60,609 nucleotides of DNA from Glycomyces tritici (GTDB lineage: Bacteria; Actinomycetota; Actinomycetes; Mycobacteriales; Micromonosporaceae): NCBI RefSeq assembly GCF_030403505.1, contig NZ_JAUEMJ010000017.1, positions 1 to 60,609 of the forward strand, written 5' to 3'. Both the position numbers and the translations under genes were made by a program. The notes beneath the pieces were generated by a model, which saw only the letters and a program-made list of their open reading frames with translations, ran no database searches and was not told the DNA's origin. Positions 41,464-50,292 of the stretch are shown in pieces (position 1 is the stretch's first letter; each line of letters starts with the position of its first letter).

Positions 41464-43092
41464 ATGGAGCACACCGAAGAGGACACTGCGCCTCTGCACC
41501 GGCCGGATGCTCCAGGGTGGTCGCCGTTCGCGCCGCCAGGTGCGAACCGTGAGTACAGTGCGCCGCCAGGTGCGGACCATGAGCAGAGCGCGCCGCCAGA
41601 TGCGAACCATGAGCAGAGCGCGCCGCCAGGTGCGAGCCATGAGCAGAGCGCACCGCCAAGTGCGAACCATGAGCACAGCGCACCGCCAAGCTCGTTCGGC
41701 GAGCAGACCGCCCCGCCAAGCTCGTTCCACGAGCAGAGCGCACCGCCAGTCGCAAGCCGCGAGCGAAGCGCCCCGCCCGAGGCCGACGATCCGTACCAGG
41801 TCCCGGAAGTGAACGGTCGATACCAGGCTTCTTCAGCCGTGCAAGACCGGCACAGTGCCCCTGAGGACGTCATGAACCAGCCGTACGAAGCCGTGGCCGA
41901 ACCGATCCGCAACCCGCGCAGCGGCGACCACGTGCCGAGTGCACCGCCGCCGCCCGCGACCCCGATGCCCGGCGCGCAGTCCTCATACGAGGCACCGCCC
42001 TCGCAGTACGCGGCCCCGCAGTCCGACACCGGCGGCGGCTGGCCCTCCCCGCCCGCGTCGACCCACTCGGACCACCAGGTCGGTGCGCCGCCCATGTCCG
42101 CGTCGCCCGTCCACGTCCCGGTCCCGGTGTTCCCCGACCACGCGGGCGCGCTCGAACGCCTCGGCGTGACCGCCGACGACTTCTCGTCCCGCCGCGTCGT
42201 GCCCCCGCGCCCGCCCGTCGCCGAGACCGGCCTGCGCGGCGCCCTCCACCGCTTCAGCTTCGGCATGGTCGCCCTCCCGCCCGGCCCGCGCGAACGCGCC
42301 CGCCAGCGCGCGGTCGACACCGTGCGCCGCAACTTCGGGGGCCTACGCCAGATCACCGTCGTCAACCCGAAGGGCGGCGCGGGCAAGACCGTCGCGGTCC
42401 TCATGCTCGCCATGACCTTCGGCCGCCACCGCGGCGGGTACGTGCTCGCGTGGGACAACAACGAGACGCAGGGGACCCTGGGCATGCGCGCCCAGCAGGA
42501 CTTCCACGTCCGCACCGTCCGCGACCTGCTGCGGGACCTCGACCATTTCCGGGGTCCGACCGGCCGCATCGGCGACCTCTCGCAGTACGTGCGCGCCCAG
42601 GGCGGCGCGATGTTCGACGTGCTGGCCTCGGACGAGTCGGCGACGGCCGGGGAGATGCTCACCTCGCGGGCGTTCGGGGACCTGCGCGAGGCGGTGTCGC
42701 GCTTCTACAAGCTCATCGTGGTCGACACCGGCAACAACGTGCGGGCGGCGAACTGGCAGGCGGCGATCGACGCGACGGACCAGCTGGTGGTGACGATGTC
42801 GGCCCGCAACGACTCGGCGGAGACCGCCGCGCGGATGCTCGACCACCTGGAGCAGACCGGCCGCCGGGACCTGGTGCGCGGGGCGGTGTCGGTGGTGTCG
42901 ATGCCCGCCCACCGCAAGGACGTCGACCTGCCCGCGGTGCAGCGGCACTTCGCGGCCCGCACGAGGGCGGTCCTGCTCGCGCCGTATGAGAAGCTCCTCG
43001 ACTCGGGGGAGCCGATCCGCTACGACTCGTTGAGCAAGGCGTCGTCCGCGGCCTGGCTGCGGATCTCCTCGTCGGTCGCCGAGGGCCTGTAG
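41464..43092 (+). CDS. ParA/MinD-like ATPase with Pro-rich repeat N-terminus (EspI-like layout)
   Basis: 542 aa. Residues ~24-110 are decapeptide repeats of the type APPGANHEQS. A Pro-rich region extends to ~210. The ATPase domain begins ITVVNPKGGAGKTVAVLML (deviant Walker A, residue ~300), then YVLAWDNNETQGTLG, YKLIVVDTGNNVRAANWQAAIDATDQLVVTM and a C-terminal KxxxL(P) part. The combination of Pro-rich N-terminus and MinD-like domain is that of EspI and related proteins in type VII secretion loci. The 3' end overlaps the convergent TetR gene by 73 bases. Confidence 0.85.
   Translation: MEHTEEDTAPLHRPDAPGWSPFAPPGANREYSAPPGADHEQSAPPDANHEQSAPPGASHEQSAPPSANHEHSAPPSSFGEQTAPPSSFHEQSAPPVASRERSAPPEADDPYQVPEVNGRYQASSAVQDRHSAPEDVMNQPYEAVAEPIRNPRSGDHVPSAPPPPATPMPGAQSSYEAPPSQYAAPQSDTGGGWPSPPASTHSDHQVGAPPMSASPVHVPVPVFPDHAGALERLGVTADDFSSRRVVPPRPPVAETGLRGALHRFSFGMVALPPGPRERARQRAVDTVRRNFGGLRQITVVNPKGGAGKTVAVLMLAMTFGRHRGGYVLAWDNNETQGTLGMRAQQDFHVRTVRDLLRDLDHFRGPTGRIGDLSQYVRAQGGAMFDVLASDESATAGEMLTSRAFGDLREAVSRFYKLIVVDTGNNVRAANWQAAIDATDQLVVTMSARNDSAETAARMLDHLEQTGRRDLVRGAVSVVSMPAHRKDVDLPAVQRHFAARTRAVLLAPYEKLLDSGEPIRYDSLSKASSAAWLRISSSVAEGL
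41530..41790 (+). repeat. 30-bp tandem repeat inside the ParA-like gene
   Basis: About eight 30-bp units with starts at 41530, 41560, 41590, 41620, 41650, 41680, 41710 and 41740, of the form GCGCCGCCAGGTGCGAACC plus ATGAGCAGA. They encode the APP(G/S)xxHEQS decapeptide. The step is exactly 30 bp, so unit number can change without a frameshift. Confidence 0.9.
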
Positions 43093-43688
43093 GACGCCAG
43101 CAGCCCGACGAGCCCGATCGCGGCTTCGGCGAGGCGGTGGTCGTCCTCGTCGGCGTGGCCGAGGACGAGCGCGCCCTGGATGAACACGAGGACAGTGCGG
43201 GCCAGTCGGTCTGGGGCGGTCCCGGGGTCCATCTCGCCGCGCTCGACCGCCCGTGCCAGGATCGCGGCGAGATCGCGTTCGAGTTCCGTCCAGGCTTCCT
43301 GGACGCGGCGCATCGTGGCGGGGTCGTCGGCCAGCTCCACCGCGGCGCGCACCACGAAGCCGCCCTCCTTCGAGTGGCGGGCGACGACGTCGAGGAGGTC
43401 GCCCACGACCCGCGGGGCGTCCACCCGGTCGTCGTCTTTTCTCTCGAGGGCGCGGAGGGTGATCGAGCGGAGCTCCGGCTCGGTGTCCTCTCGGTAGCGG
43501 CCCAGTGCCGTTATGTAGAGCTGGTGCTTGGAGCCGAATGCGGCGTAGAGCCCGGCGCGGTTCATGCCGGTCGCCGCGACGAGGTCCGACATGGAGGTGG
43601 CGGAGAACCCGCGCTCCAGGAAGACCCGTGTCGCAGCGCGAAGAACTCTGTCCAAATCGGCGTTCTTATTTCTGCTCACGTTGTGCAC
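43020..43688 (-). CDS. TetR-family regulator
   Basis: 222 aa from a GTG at 43688; a GTG at 43679 is an alternative. N-terminal HTH: LDRVLRAATRVFLERGFSATSMSDLVAATGMNRAGLYAAFGSKHQLYITAL. The C-terminal ligand domain resembles the TetR_C group of AcrR/NemR-like regulators (FVVRAAVELADDPATMRRVQEAW). Its 3' 73 bases overlap the end of the convergent ParA-like gene. It is divergent from the B12 uptake locus, but the riboswitch already controls that. Confidence 0.88.
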   Translation of the reverse strand: MHNVSRNKNADLDRVLRAATRVFLERGFSATSMSDLVAATGMNRAGLYAAFGSKHQLYITALGRYREDTEPELRSITLRALERKDDDRVDAPRVVGDLLDVVARHSKEGGFVVRAAVELADDPATMRRVQEAWTELERDLAAILARAVERGEMDPGTAPDRLARTVLVFIQGALVLGHADEDDHRLAEAAIGLVGLLASYRPSATDEEIRSQAADDALLNES

Positions 43689-43781
43689 CGTATCGACACC
43701 CGGTGCTACGGGTCAATAACCGGAAGGCGAGAGTTCACTCGCGTGGCGCGAGTGAACGGCTGCACTGTGCGACCGGTCAGC

Positions 43782-43811
43782 TTGACACCCAGCGAATCCA
43801 CCCGCGAGAAT
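43782..43811 (+). promoter_or_regulatory. promoter of the B12 uptake locus
   Basis: TTGACA (43782-43787), a perfect -35, and GAGAAT (43806-43811) with 18 bases between. Predicted start near 43818, just where the riboswitch begins. Confidence 0.6.
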
Positions 43812-43817
43812 GACCCC

Positions 43818-43950
43818 AAACTGAACAGGCGCCAGGCGGGGGAAGTCCGGTGAAAGGCCGGCGCTGACCCGCAACGGTAGTCGCGGTACGTCAACTCAGA
43901 CAACTGCCGAGCACCCTTCTCTACGCTCGGTCCACCCGCGTGAGCCCGAA
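43818..43950 (+). promoter_or_regulatory. cobalamin (B12) riboswitch
   Basis: The conserved core GGGGAAGTCCGGTGAAAGG (43839-43857) followed by CCGGCGCTGACCCGCAACGGTA is the B12-box region of cobalamin riboswitches. Downstream CTGCCGAGCACCC fits the 3' part. Edges are approximate. It precedes a secreted B12-binding-like protein and ECF transporter genes. In actinobacteria such switches repress in the presence of adenosylcobalamin. Confidence 0.92.
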
Positions 43951-44057
43951 TGCCCGCCGACGCCGCCCGAATTTGTCAACGCCTGTCGTGGTCTACAGGC
44001 GCTTGCGGCGCCGCCGCCTGCCCGAAGACCCCACTCGCTCTAGGAAAGGTCAGGCAA

Positions 44058-45332
44058 TTGCGCCACCTGCCCGCACGACTGCTGGCCGCCGCCGCGGTCG
44101 TGCCCATCTCCGTCTTCGCCTCCGCCGCACCGGCGCAGGCCCAAGAGGCCCCGTTCGGGCAGCCCGCCCAGGCTGCCGCGTCCTGGCTCGTCGCCCAGTC
44201 GGACGGCACCTCTTGGAACAATGACGTCTCGTCCTCGCTCGACGCCGTCATCGCCCTGGAGGCCGCCGGCGTCGGCGGCGACCAGGTGCAGGCCACCCTC
44301 GAGTGGCTCAACAGCAACGAGATCCTCACCCCGTACGTGCTCCCCACGCCCGACGGCGCGACCGAGCCCGCACTGAACGCCGGCTCCGCCGGAAAGGTCA
44401 TGTACACCGTCGCCACCGCCGGCGGCGACCCGACCAACTTCGGCGAGATCCGCCTCGCCGCCGAGGTCACTGCCTCGCAGACCGCGAACGGCACCTACGG
44501 CGACGGCACCGCCGCGACGACCGCCTGGGCCGTGCTCGGGCTCTCGCGCACCGACACCCCGGCGGGCGCGGAGGCCGCGGCCGGCCTCGCCGCGGTCCAG
44601 TGCCCGGACGGCGGGTTCAACTACATGGACGTCGACGGCGGGGACGACTGCGTCTCCGACCCCGACACGACCGGCCTGGTCGCCTCGGCGCTGGCGACGC
44701 TCGGCGAGCCCGGTTCGGCTCCGCTGGACTCCGCCGTGGCGTGGCTCGAGGGCGCGCAGGCCGAGGACGGCGGGTTCGACAACGGCTTCGGCGAGAACGC
44801 GAACTCGACCGCGATGGCCGCGCAGGCGTTCCTCGCCGCCGGTCGCGAGGACGCCGCCGAGAACGCGGTGACGTTCCTGCTCGGGCTGCAGTTCGACTGC
44901 ACCGCCGAGCAGCCGGGCGCGATCATGTACACCGACCCGGAGGACCCCGAGTTCGGTGAGGCCTCGCGCCTGCTGGCGACCGCGCAGGCGATCGTCCCGA
45001 TCGCGGGCCAGGACCTCGCGAACCTGGACGCCTCGGACATCGAGGCCGCCGTGCCGGGCACCGGCTGCGAGAGCGCCGACGCCGGTGACGAAGGCACTGG
45101 CGAGGCCAGTGCCGACGCGGGCGACGACGAGGGTTCGAACTCGTGGCTGCCGTGGGTGATCGGTGCCGCCGTCGTGGTGCTGGCCGCGCTGGTCATCGGC
45201 TTCGCCCTGAAGTCGCGCCGAAGCGGCGACGCTGACGCCGCTGCGGCCCCCGCCGCGGGCGAGACGCCTGCGGACGAGCCGAAGGACGAGTCCGGCGAAG
45301 CGACTGCGGACGACAACACCGACAAGCAATAG
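44058..45332 (+). CDS. transcobalamin-like prenyltransferase/squalene-oxidase-repeat protein, membrane-anchored
   Basis: 424 aa from a TTG at 44058 with AGGAAAGG upstream; no ATG or GTG lies in a better place. The signal peptide is LLAAAAVVPISVFASAAPAQA. Residues ~35-320 are alpha/alpha-barrel repeats: AASWLVAQSDGTSWNNDVSSSLDAVIALEAAG, GLAAVQCPDGGFNYMDVDGG, AVAWLEGAQAEDGGFDNGFGENANSTAMAAQAFLAAG. This is the fold of the intrinsic factor/transcobalamin alpha domain. A C-terminal membrane segment (WLPWVIGAAVVVLAALVIGFAL) and short acidic tail anchor it. Being under a B12 riboswitch, it is a likely surface cobalamin-binding protein. Confidence 0.85.
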   Translation: MRHLPARLLAAAAVVPISVFASAAPAQAQEAPFGQPAQAAASWLVAQSDGTSWNNDVSSSLDAVIALEAAGVGGDQVQATLEWLNSNEILTPYVLPTPDGATEPALNAGSAGKVMYTVATAGGDPTNFGEIRLAAEVTASQTANGTYGDGTAATTAWAVLGLSRTDTPAGAEAAAGLAAVQCPDGGFNYMDVDGGDDCVSDPDTTGLVASALATLGEPGSAPLDSAVAWLEGAQAEDGGFDNGFGENANSTAMAAQAFLAAGREDAAENAVTFLLGLQFDCTAEQPGAIMYTDPEDPEFGEASRLLATAQAIVPIAGQDLANLDASDIEAAVPGTGCESADAGDEGTGEASADAGDDEGSNSWLPWVIGAAVVVLAALVIGFALKSRRSGDADAAAAPAAGETPADEPKDESGEATADDNTDKQ

Positions 45333-45360
45333 TCGGCTCGTGTCCCGAAGCGAACACAAC

Positions 45361-45397
45361 GCAGGCAGCGCCCGCCATCCCGGCGGGCGCTGCCTGC
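45361..45397 (+). terminator. strong hairpin between first and second B12-locus genes
   Basis: A perfect 16-bp stem, arms 45361-45376 (GCAGGCAGCGCCCGCC) and 45382-45397, loop ATCCC, begins 28 bases after the stop at 45332. It can end most transcripts after the binding-protein gene, so the downstream ECF genes would be made at lower level or from their own promoter. Confidence 0.8.
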
Positions 45398-45453
45398 GCG
45401 CTCACCAAGTGCCGACACGACGCCGTACCGCCGCGGCACGCACCTCCGCACGA

Positions 45454-46290
45454 GTGACCACACTCCCGGCCGCGATCGCCGCCGCGATGCTCGCGAAAGC
45501 AATCGCCGTGCGGACCGCGTCCATCGACCTCAATTCGCTGGCTGCCACGCTCATCGCTGCGCTTTCGACCGCGGTGTTCACCGCACTCGCCGCCGTCGCA
45601 CCGCGCGGCGGTGTCGTACCCGGATGGGACGCTTGTGCTCGGGGGCGTCGCGATCGGACACACCCGACCTCGGGGGCCGGACTCCGTCGCCCGGGTACTG
45701 CCGCACCCCGCCGCCTCGCCGCCCTCGCGGCCGCGCTCCTCACCTTCTTCTTCGCGACCGCGGCCCCCGCAGCACCCGCCTTCGCGCAGTCCGGCTGCGC
45801 CGGCGTCACCGTCGTGGTCGACTTCGGTCCGCTCGCGGCCGCCGATGCGGCCGAGCCCGCCACGGGCTGCGCCGCCGACCCGGCGAACGGCCTGGACGCG
45901 CTCGCGCAGGCAGGGTTCTCCGTCACCGAGGTGGCCTCGATCCGCGGCATGGTCTGCCGGATCGACGAGCTGCCCGAGAGCACTTGCGCCACAGCGCCTC
46001 CCGCGAAGGAGTACTGGTCGTACTGGCACGCCGAGGCCGGCGACGCCGCATGGTCCTACTCGCCCGTGGGCGGCGCGGACTCCAGCCCCGACGCGGGCGA
46101 TGTCGAGGGCTGGTCCTTCGGCGACGGCTCCGCGCCCGCCCTCGCGCCCGCCGATGCCGCCGCCGCTGCCGAAGGAGCCGCGACGGAAGCGCCCCGAGAC
46201 CGCTCCTACACCTGGCTTTTCGCCGTCGCCGCGCTCGCCGTCATCGCCGGGCTCGTGTTCTGGCGCGTGCGCCGCGACCGGCGCGCGTGA
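45454..46290 (+). CDS. DUF4430-like secreted protein, second transcobalamin-like domain
   Basis: 278 aa from the GTG at 45454; GTGs at 45340 and 45571 in frame are alternatives and the true start is uncertain. A signal peptide-like stretch RRLAALAAALLTFFFATAAPAAPAFAQ ends near residue 138; the part before it may not be translated. The mature part SGCAGVTVVVDFGPL, GLDALAQAGFSVTEV, VCRIDELPE and YWSYWHAEAGDAAWSYSPVG matches the DUF4430 / transcobalamin C-terminal beta domain. A membrane anchor (TWLFAVAALAVIAGLVFW) and basic tail end the protein. The two domains of animal transcobalamin thus appear as separate proteins. Confidence 0.75.
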   Translation: MTTLPAAIAAAMLAKAIAVRTASIDLNSLAATLIAALSTAVFTALAAVAPRGGVVPGWDACARGRRDRTHPTSGAGLRRPGTAAPRRLAALAAALLTFFFATAAPAAPAFAQSGCAGVTVVVDFGPLAAADAAEPATGCAADPANGLDALAQAGFSVTEVASIRGMVCRIDELPESTCATAPPAKEYWSYWHAEAGDAAWSYSPVGGADSSPDAGDVEGWSFGDGSAPALAPADAAAAAEGAATEAPRDRSYTWLFAVAALAVIAGLVFWRVRRDRRA

Positions 46291-47438
46291 ACGGGCCCGC
46301 AGGCATGCCGACCCGACCCGTCACGAGCGCGCCCCGGACCCGCACCGCCGACGTGCCGAGAGCCGCCCGCCGCACCACGCACCCCGTGGCCTGGTGGGGC
46401 TGGGCGCTGCTCCTCGCCACCGCCGCCGGGCGCACCGGGAACCCGTGGCTGCTCCTGCTCATCGTCGCGGTCGCCGGCCTGGTCGTCACCTGGTGCCGCG
46501 GCTCCGAGCCCTGGTCGGGCGCGTACCGCGTCTTCCTCGTCATCGGGCTCAGCGCGATCGCGGTCCGCATGGCGTTCTACATCGTCTTCGGCGGCTCGGA
46601 CGGCCCCACCGTCCTCTTCTCCCTCCCCTCCGCGACCCTCCCCGAATGGGCCGCGGGCTTCCGGCTGGGCGGCGATGTGACCGCCGAGGGCGCACTCGCC
46701 GCCGCCTACGACGGCCTGCGGCTCGCGACCCTCCTCGTCTGCGTGGGCGCGGCGAACGCCCTCGCGAGCCCCCGGCGCCTCCTCCGCTCGGTCCCGGCCG
46801 CGCTGTACGAGGTGAGCGTCGCGGTCGTCGTCTCGCTCTCGGTCGCGCCGCAGCTCGTCGAGAGCGTCGGGCGGGTCCGTCGAGCAAGGGCGTTGCGCGG
46901 CAACACGAGTCGCAGCCCGGCGAACCTCATGCGCACGGTCGTCTCGCCGGTGCTGCACGACGCGCTCGACCGATCGCTCGCCTTGGCCGCCGCGATGGCC
47001 TCGCGCGGGTACGGACGCGCCGCGGGCATTCCCGTCACGGCCCGTCGCGCCACCAGCGTCTCACTCCTCATTGGACTCGTCGGTCTCTGCGCGGGCGCGT
47101 ACGCGCTCCTCTCCGCCGCAACGCCCGCGCCGCTCGCCTGGACCACCGTGGCGTGCAGTGCGGCCGTGTCGGTCTTCGGGATCGCGTTCGCCTCCAGGCG
47201 GGTCCCGCACACCCGCTACCGGCCCGACCACTTCGGCGGGCGCGACTGGGCGATCGTCGCCTCCGGTGCCGCGGCCGTCGCCGGAACCGTCCTCAGCGGC
47301 ATCTACGAACCGGCGGCGCTGTGGCCCGCCACGAATCCGCTCGCAGTGCCGGACCTGCCGATGTGGGCCGCGGGCGGCATCCTCCTCGCCACCGCGCCCG
47401 CCCTGCTCGCGCCGTCCTCAAGAGGAGGAACACCATGA
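46287..47438 (+). CDS. ECF transporter transmembrane component EcfT
   Basis: 383 aa from the GTG at 46287 (GTGA overlap), or from the ATG at 46305. Membrane segments at ~35-70, 85-110, 160-185 and in the C-terminal third. Both EcfT coupling motifs are present: RRARALRG near residue 208 and AMASRGYGRAAG near 245, the ARG/SRG motifs that contact the ATPases. It forms the membrane scaffold of an energy-coupling-factor transporter, here probably for cobalamin. Confidence 0.85.
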   Translation: MNGPAGMPTRPVTSAPRTRTADVPRAARRTTHPVAWWGWALLLATAAGRTGNPWLLLLIVAVAGLVVTWCRGSEPWSGAYRVFLVIGLSAIAVRMAFYIVFGGSDGPTVLFSLPSATLPEWAAGFRLGGDVTAEGALAAAYDGLRLATLLVCVGAANALASPRRLLRSVPAALYEVSVAVVVSLSVAPQLVESVGRVRRARALRGNTSRSPANLMRTVVSPVLHDALDRSLALAAAMASRGYGRAAGIPVTARRATSVSLLIGLVGLCAGAYALLSAATPAPLAWTTVACSAAVSVFGIAFASRRVPHTRYRPDHFGGRDWAIVASGAAAVAGTVLSGIYEPAALWPATNPLAVPDLPMWAAGGILLATAPALLAPSSRGGTP

Positions 47439-49114
47439 ACCCCGGCGGGATCGCCTTCGACCACGTCTCCTTCGCGTACACGGGCACGCCCGTGCTCGAC
47501 GACGTCTCCTTCGACCTCCCCGAGGGTGAGTTCTGCCTGCTCGTGGGCCCGACCGGCGCGGGCAAGTCGACCCTGCTCAAAGCCGTGAACGGGCTCGTCC
47601 CGCATTTCACCGGCGGCACCGTCACCGGTCGGATCACCGTGGCGGGCAGGGAAGTTCGCGGATCGACCCCCGCCGACCTGGCCGACCTCGTCGGGTACGT
47701 GGGCCAGGACCCGCTGGCGGGCTTCGTGACCGACGAGGTCGAACGCGAGCTCGCCTACACCGCCGAGCAGCTCGGCGTCGACCCGGCGGCGATGCGCAAG
47801 CGCGTCACCGAGATCGTGGACCTCCTCGGCCTCGCCGACGTACGCGACCGCGACCTCGCCGCCCTCTCCTCCGGGCAGCGCCAGCGGGTCGCGATCGGCG
47901 CGGCCCTCGTCGCCGGGCCCGCCGCGCTCGTCCTGGACGAGCCGACCTCCGCACTCGACCCGACCGCCGCCGACGAAGTGCTCTCGGCGCTGCACCGCCT
48001 CGTGCACGACCTCGGCGTCACGGTGCTCCTCGCCGAGCACCGCCTCGAACGCGTGGCCCAGTACGCCGATTCGGCGCTGCTGCTCGACGGCGGCAAGGTG
48101 ACCGCCGGTCCCGTCGGCGAGGTCCTGGGGGCGTCACCGATCGCGCCGCCGGTGGTGGAGCTCGGCCGAATCGCCGGCTGGCCCGGCCCGCCGGTGACGA
48201 TCCGCGAGGCCAGGCGGCACGCCGCGGAGCTGCGCCGATCGCTCTCCGAACACCGCCCGCCGACCGAGGTCAGCGCACCCGGTCGCCGCAAGAGCGCCCC
48301 GTCCGAGGCCGGCCCGCCGCTGCTGGAGGCCCGCGGCGTCCACGTCGAGTACCCCGGCGGGGTGCGTGCCGTCGACGGCGTGGACCTCGTCGCCGGACGC
48401 TGCGAGCGCATCGCCCTCATGGGCCGCAACGGCTCCGGCAAGTCCAGCCTCCTCTGGGCCCTGCAGGGAACCGGGAAGCGCTCGGGCGGCACGGTCGCGA
48501 TCGGCGGCACCGACCCCGCGACCCGCAAACCGGCCGAGCGCCGCACCCTCGCCGGCCTCGTCCCGGCCGAGCCCGCCGACCTGCTCTACGCCGAGACCGT
48601 TGCGGCCGAGTGCGAGGGCGCCGACCAAGACGGCCGCGTCCCGCCCGGCACCTGCGCGAAGATCCTCGCCGACCTGGTGGAGGGCGTGGACGAGAACGCG
48701 CACCCACGCGACCTCTCCGAAGGCCAGCGGCTCGCCCTGGCCTTGGCCGTGACCCTCACGGCCGCACCGCCGCTGCTGCTGCTCGACGAGCCGACCCGCG
48801 GCCTGGACTACCCGGCGAAGGAGGCCCTCGCCGCGCGCCTGGGCAAGCTCGCCGATGCCGGGCACTGCGTGGTCGTGTCGACCCATGACGTGGAGTTCTG
48901 CGCGGAGTTCGCGAGCCGCGTCGTGATCCTCTCCGACGGGGAGGTGGTCGCGGACGGGCCGGCCCGCCAGATCGTGGCCGCCTCGCCGATGTTCGCCCCG
49001 CAGGTCGCGAAGGTCCTGCCGGGCTGGTTGACGGTGTCGGAGGTGGCGGAGGCCCTGGGCCGAAGCGGCGAGGGCGCGACCGGAAGCGGGACGGGCGATG
49101 TCGAGGGAGCCTGA
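47435..49114 (+). CDS. fused ECF ATPase EcfA1-EcfA2
   Basis: 559 aa from the ATG at 47435 (AGGAGG upstream, ATGA overlap with EcfT). Two full ABC domains: first Walker A GPTGAGKST, Q-loop GQDPLAGFVTDEV, signature LSSGQRQRVAIGAAL, Walker B ALVLDEPTSALD; second Walker A GRNGSGKSS, signature LSEGQRLALALA, Walker B LLLLDEPTRGLD. A ~50-residue linker joins them at residue ~260-300. It drives the ECF transporter; fusion replaces the separate A1 and A2 found in most species. Confidence 0.93.
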   Translation: MNPGGIAFDHVSFAYTGTPVLDDVSFDLPEGEFCLLVGPTGAGKSTLLKAVNGLVPHFTGGTVTGRITVAGREVRGSTPADLADLVGYVGQDPLAGFVTDEVERELAYTAEQLGVDPAAMRKRVTEIVDLLGLADVRDRDLAALSSGQRQRVAIGAALVAGPAALVLDEPTSALDPTAADEVLSALHRLVHDLGVTVLLAEHRLERVAQYADSALLLDGGKVTAGPVGEVLGASPIAPPVVELGRIAGWPGPPVTIREARRHAAELRRSLSEHRPPTEVSAPGRRKSAPSEAGPPLLEARGVHVEYPGGVRAVDGVDLVAGRCERIALMGRNGSGKSSLLWALQGTGKRSGGTVAIGGTDPATRKPAERRTLAGLVPAEPADLLYAETVAAECEGADQDGRVPPGTCAKILADLVEGVDENAHPRDLSEGQRLALALAVTLTAAPPLLLLDEPTRGLDYPAKEALAARLGKLADAGHCVVVSTHDVEFCAEFASRVVILSDGEVVADGPARQIVAASPMFAPQVAKVLPGWLTVSEVAEALGRSGEGATGSGTGDVEGA

Positions 49115-50222
49115 GCGGCCGCCGTCGGCCCGGCCCTCGGCGTCCGGCGACAACGAGCCGCCGGCGCAGCCTACGGAACCCGATGCCTCGGTGCCGCCAC
49201 CTGCGAACCCGGACTTCGCGCCTTCGAGCCGGGCGGAACCGAACGCTAAGCCACCCACCGACACCGCCCCATCGGACCCGGCGGCACCGAACACCAAGGC
49301 GTGCCCGGCCGCTCACGCCGATTCAGCACCTTCGCGCCCTGCGGGGCCGAACGTCGCACCCTCGCACCCGCCGGAACCCGAGGCCCTGGCACCGCTATCG
49401 CCAGCAGAAGACGCAACAACCCGACCTGCGCAATCCCCCGTCACGGCACCGCGCCCGGCCGTGCGCTGGAAGGCCGCGCTCGCGCTCGTCCTTGCGGCCG
49501 GGTTCGGGCTGGTAGCGATGTCGTGGCCGCTGCTCGCGGCCCCGGGCGGCGCGCTGACCGAGACCACCTCAGGCCCTTGGCTGTTCGCGCTGCTCCTGCC
49601 GCTCGTCACCGCCGTCGTGCTGCTCCAGCTCACCGACGGCGGCTTGGACGCCCGCGCCGTCGCGATGCTCGGGGTCCTCTCCGCCGTGGTCGCGGCGGTG
49701 CGCCCGTTCGGGGCGGGGGCGGCCGGGGTGGAGACGGTGTTCTTCCTGCTCATCCTGGCGGGCAGGGTGTTCGGGCCAGGGTTCGGGTTCATCCTGGGCT
49801 GCACGGGCCTGTTCGCGTCGGCGCTGCTCACGGGCGGGGTGGGGCCGTGGCTGCCGTACCAGATGTTCGCGGCGGCGTTCGTCGCGCTCGGCGCAGGGCT
49901 CCTGCCGCAGACGCCCGAGACCCGCGCCGGTCGCACGACCGAACTGGCGATCCTCGCCGTCTACGCCGCCTTCTCCTCGATCCTCTACGGACTCCTCCTC
50001 AACCTCTCGTTCTGGCCCTTCGCGATCACCCACGGGAACCTCGCCTACGTGCCGGGCGGCGGCTTCGGCGAGAACCTGTCCCGGCTCCTCGCGTACTCGC
50101 TCGCGACCTCCCTGGGCTGGGACATCGGGCGAGCGATCACCACGATCGCACTCGTACTCCTCACAGGCCCGCTCCTGCTGCGCGTCATGCGCAGAGCCGC
50201 CCGCAGGGCGAACTGGGTCTGA
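49098..50222 (+). CDS. ECF transporter S component (probable cobalamin-specific)
   Basis: 374 aa, overlapping the ATPase gene by 17 bases. The first ~120 residues are Pro/Ala/Ser-rich and probably cytoplasmic. Six membrane helices follow: ALALVLAAGFGLVAMSWPLL, LFALLLPLVTAVVLLQL, AVAMLGVLSAVVAAVRPF, VETVFFLLILAGRVFGPGFGFILGCTGLFASALL, LPYQMFAAAFVALGAGLL and a C-terminal pair. RPFGAG-GVETVFF-LxGRVFGPxFGFxLG is the pattern of CbrT-type S components. It gives substrate specificity; the riboswitch and binding proteins point to cobalamin. Confidence 0.87.
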   Translation: MSREPERPPSARPSASGDNEPPAQPTEPDASVPPPANPDFAPSSRAEPNAKPPTDTAPSDPAAPNTKACPAAHADSAPSRPAGPNVAPSHPPEPEALAPLSPAEDATTRPAQSPVTAPRPAVRWKAALALVLAAGFGLVAMSWPLLAAPGGALTETTSGPWLFALLLPLVTAVVLLQLTDGGLDARAVAMLGVLSAVVAAVRPFGAGAAGVETVFFLLILAGRVFGPGFGFILGCTGLFASALLTGGVGPWLPYQMFAAAFVALGAGLLPQTPETRAGRTTELAILAVYAAFSSILYGLLLNLSFWPFAITHGNLAYVPGGGFGENLSRLLAYSLATSLGWDIGRAITTIALVLLTGPLLLRVMRRAARRANWV

Positions 50223-50246
50223 ACCGCTCCTTCACCAGAATCGGCC

Positions 50247-50278
50247 GTCACGCGGCGCGGCTTCCCGCGCCGCGTGAC
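50247..50278 (+). terminator. terminator of the B12 uptake locus
   Basis: A perfect 14-bp stem, GTCACGCGGCGCGG (50247-50260) with CCGCGCCGCGTGAC (50265-50278), loop CTTC, begins 25 bases after the stop at 50222. Confidence 0.88.
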
Positions 50279-50292
50279 GCTCGGTGGCTCTA

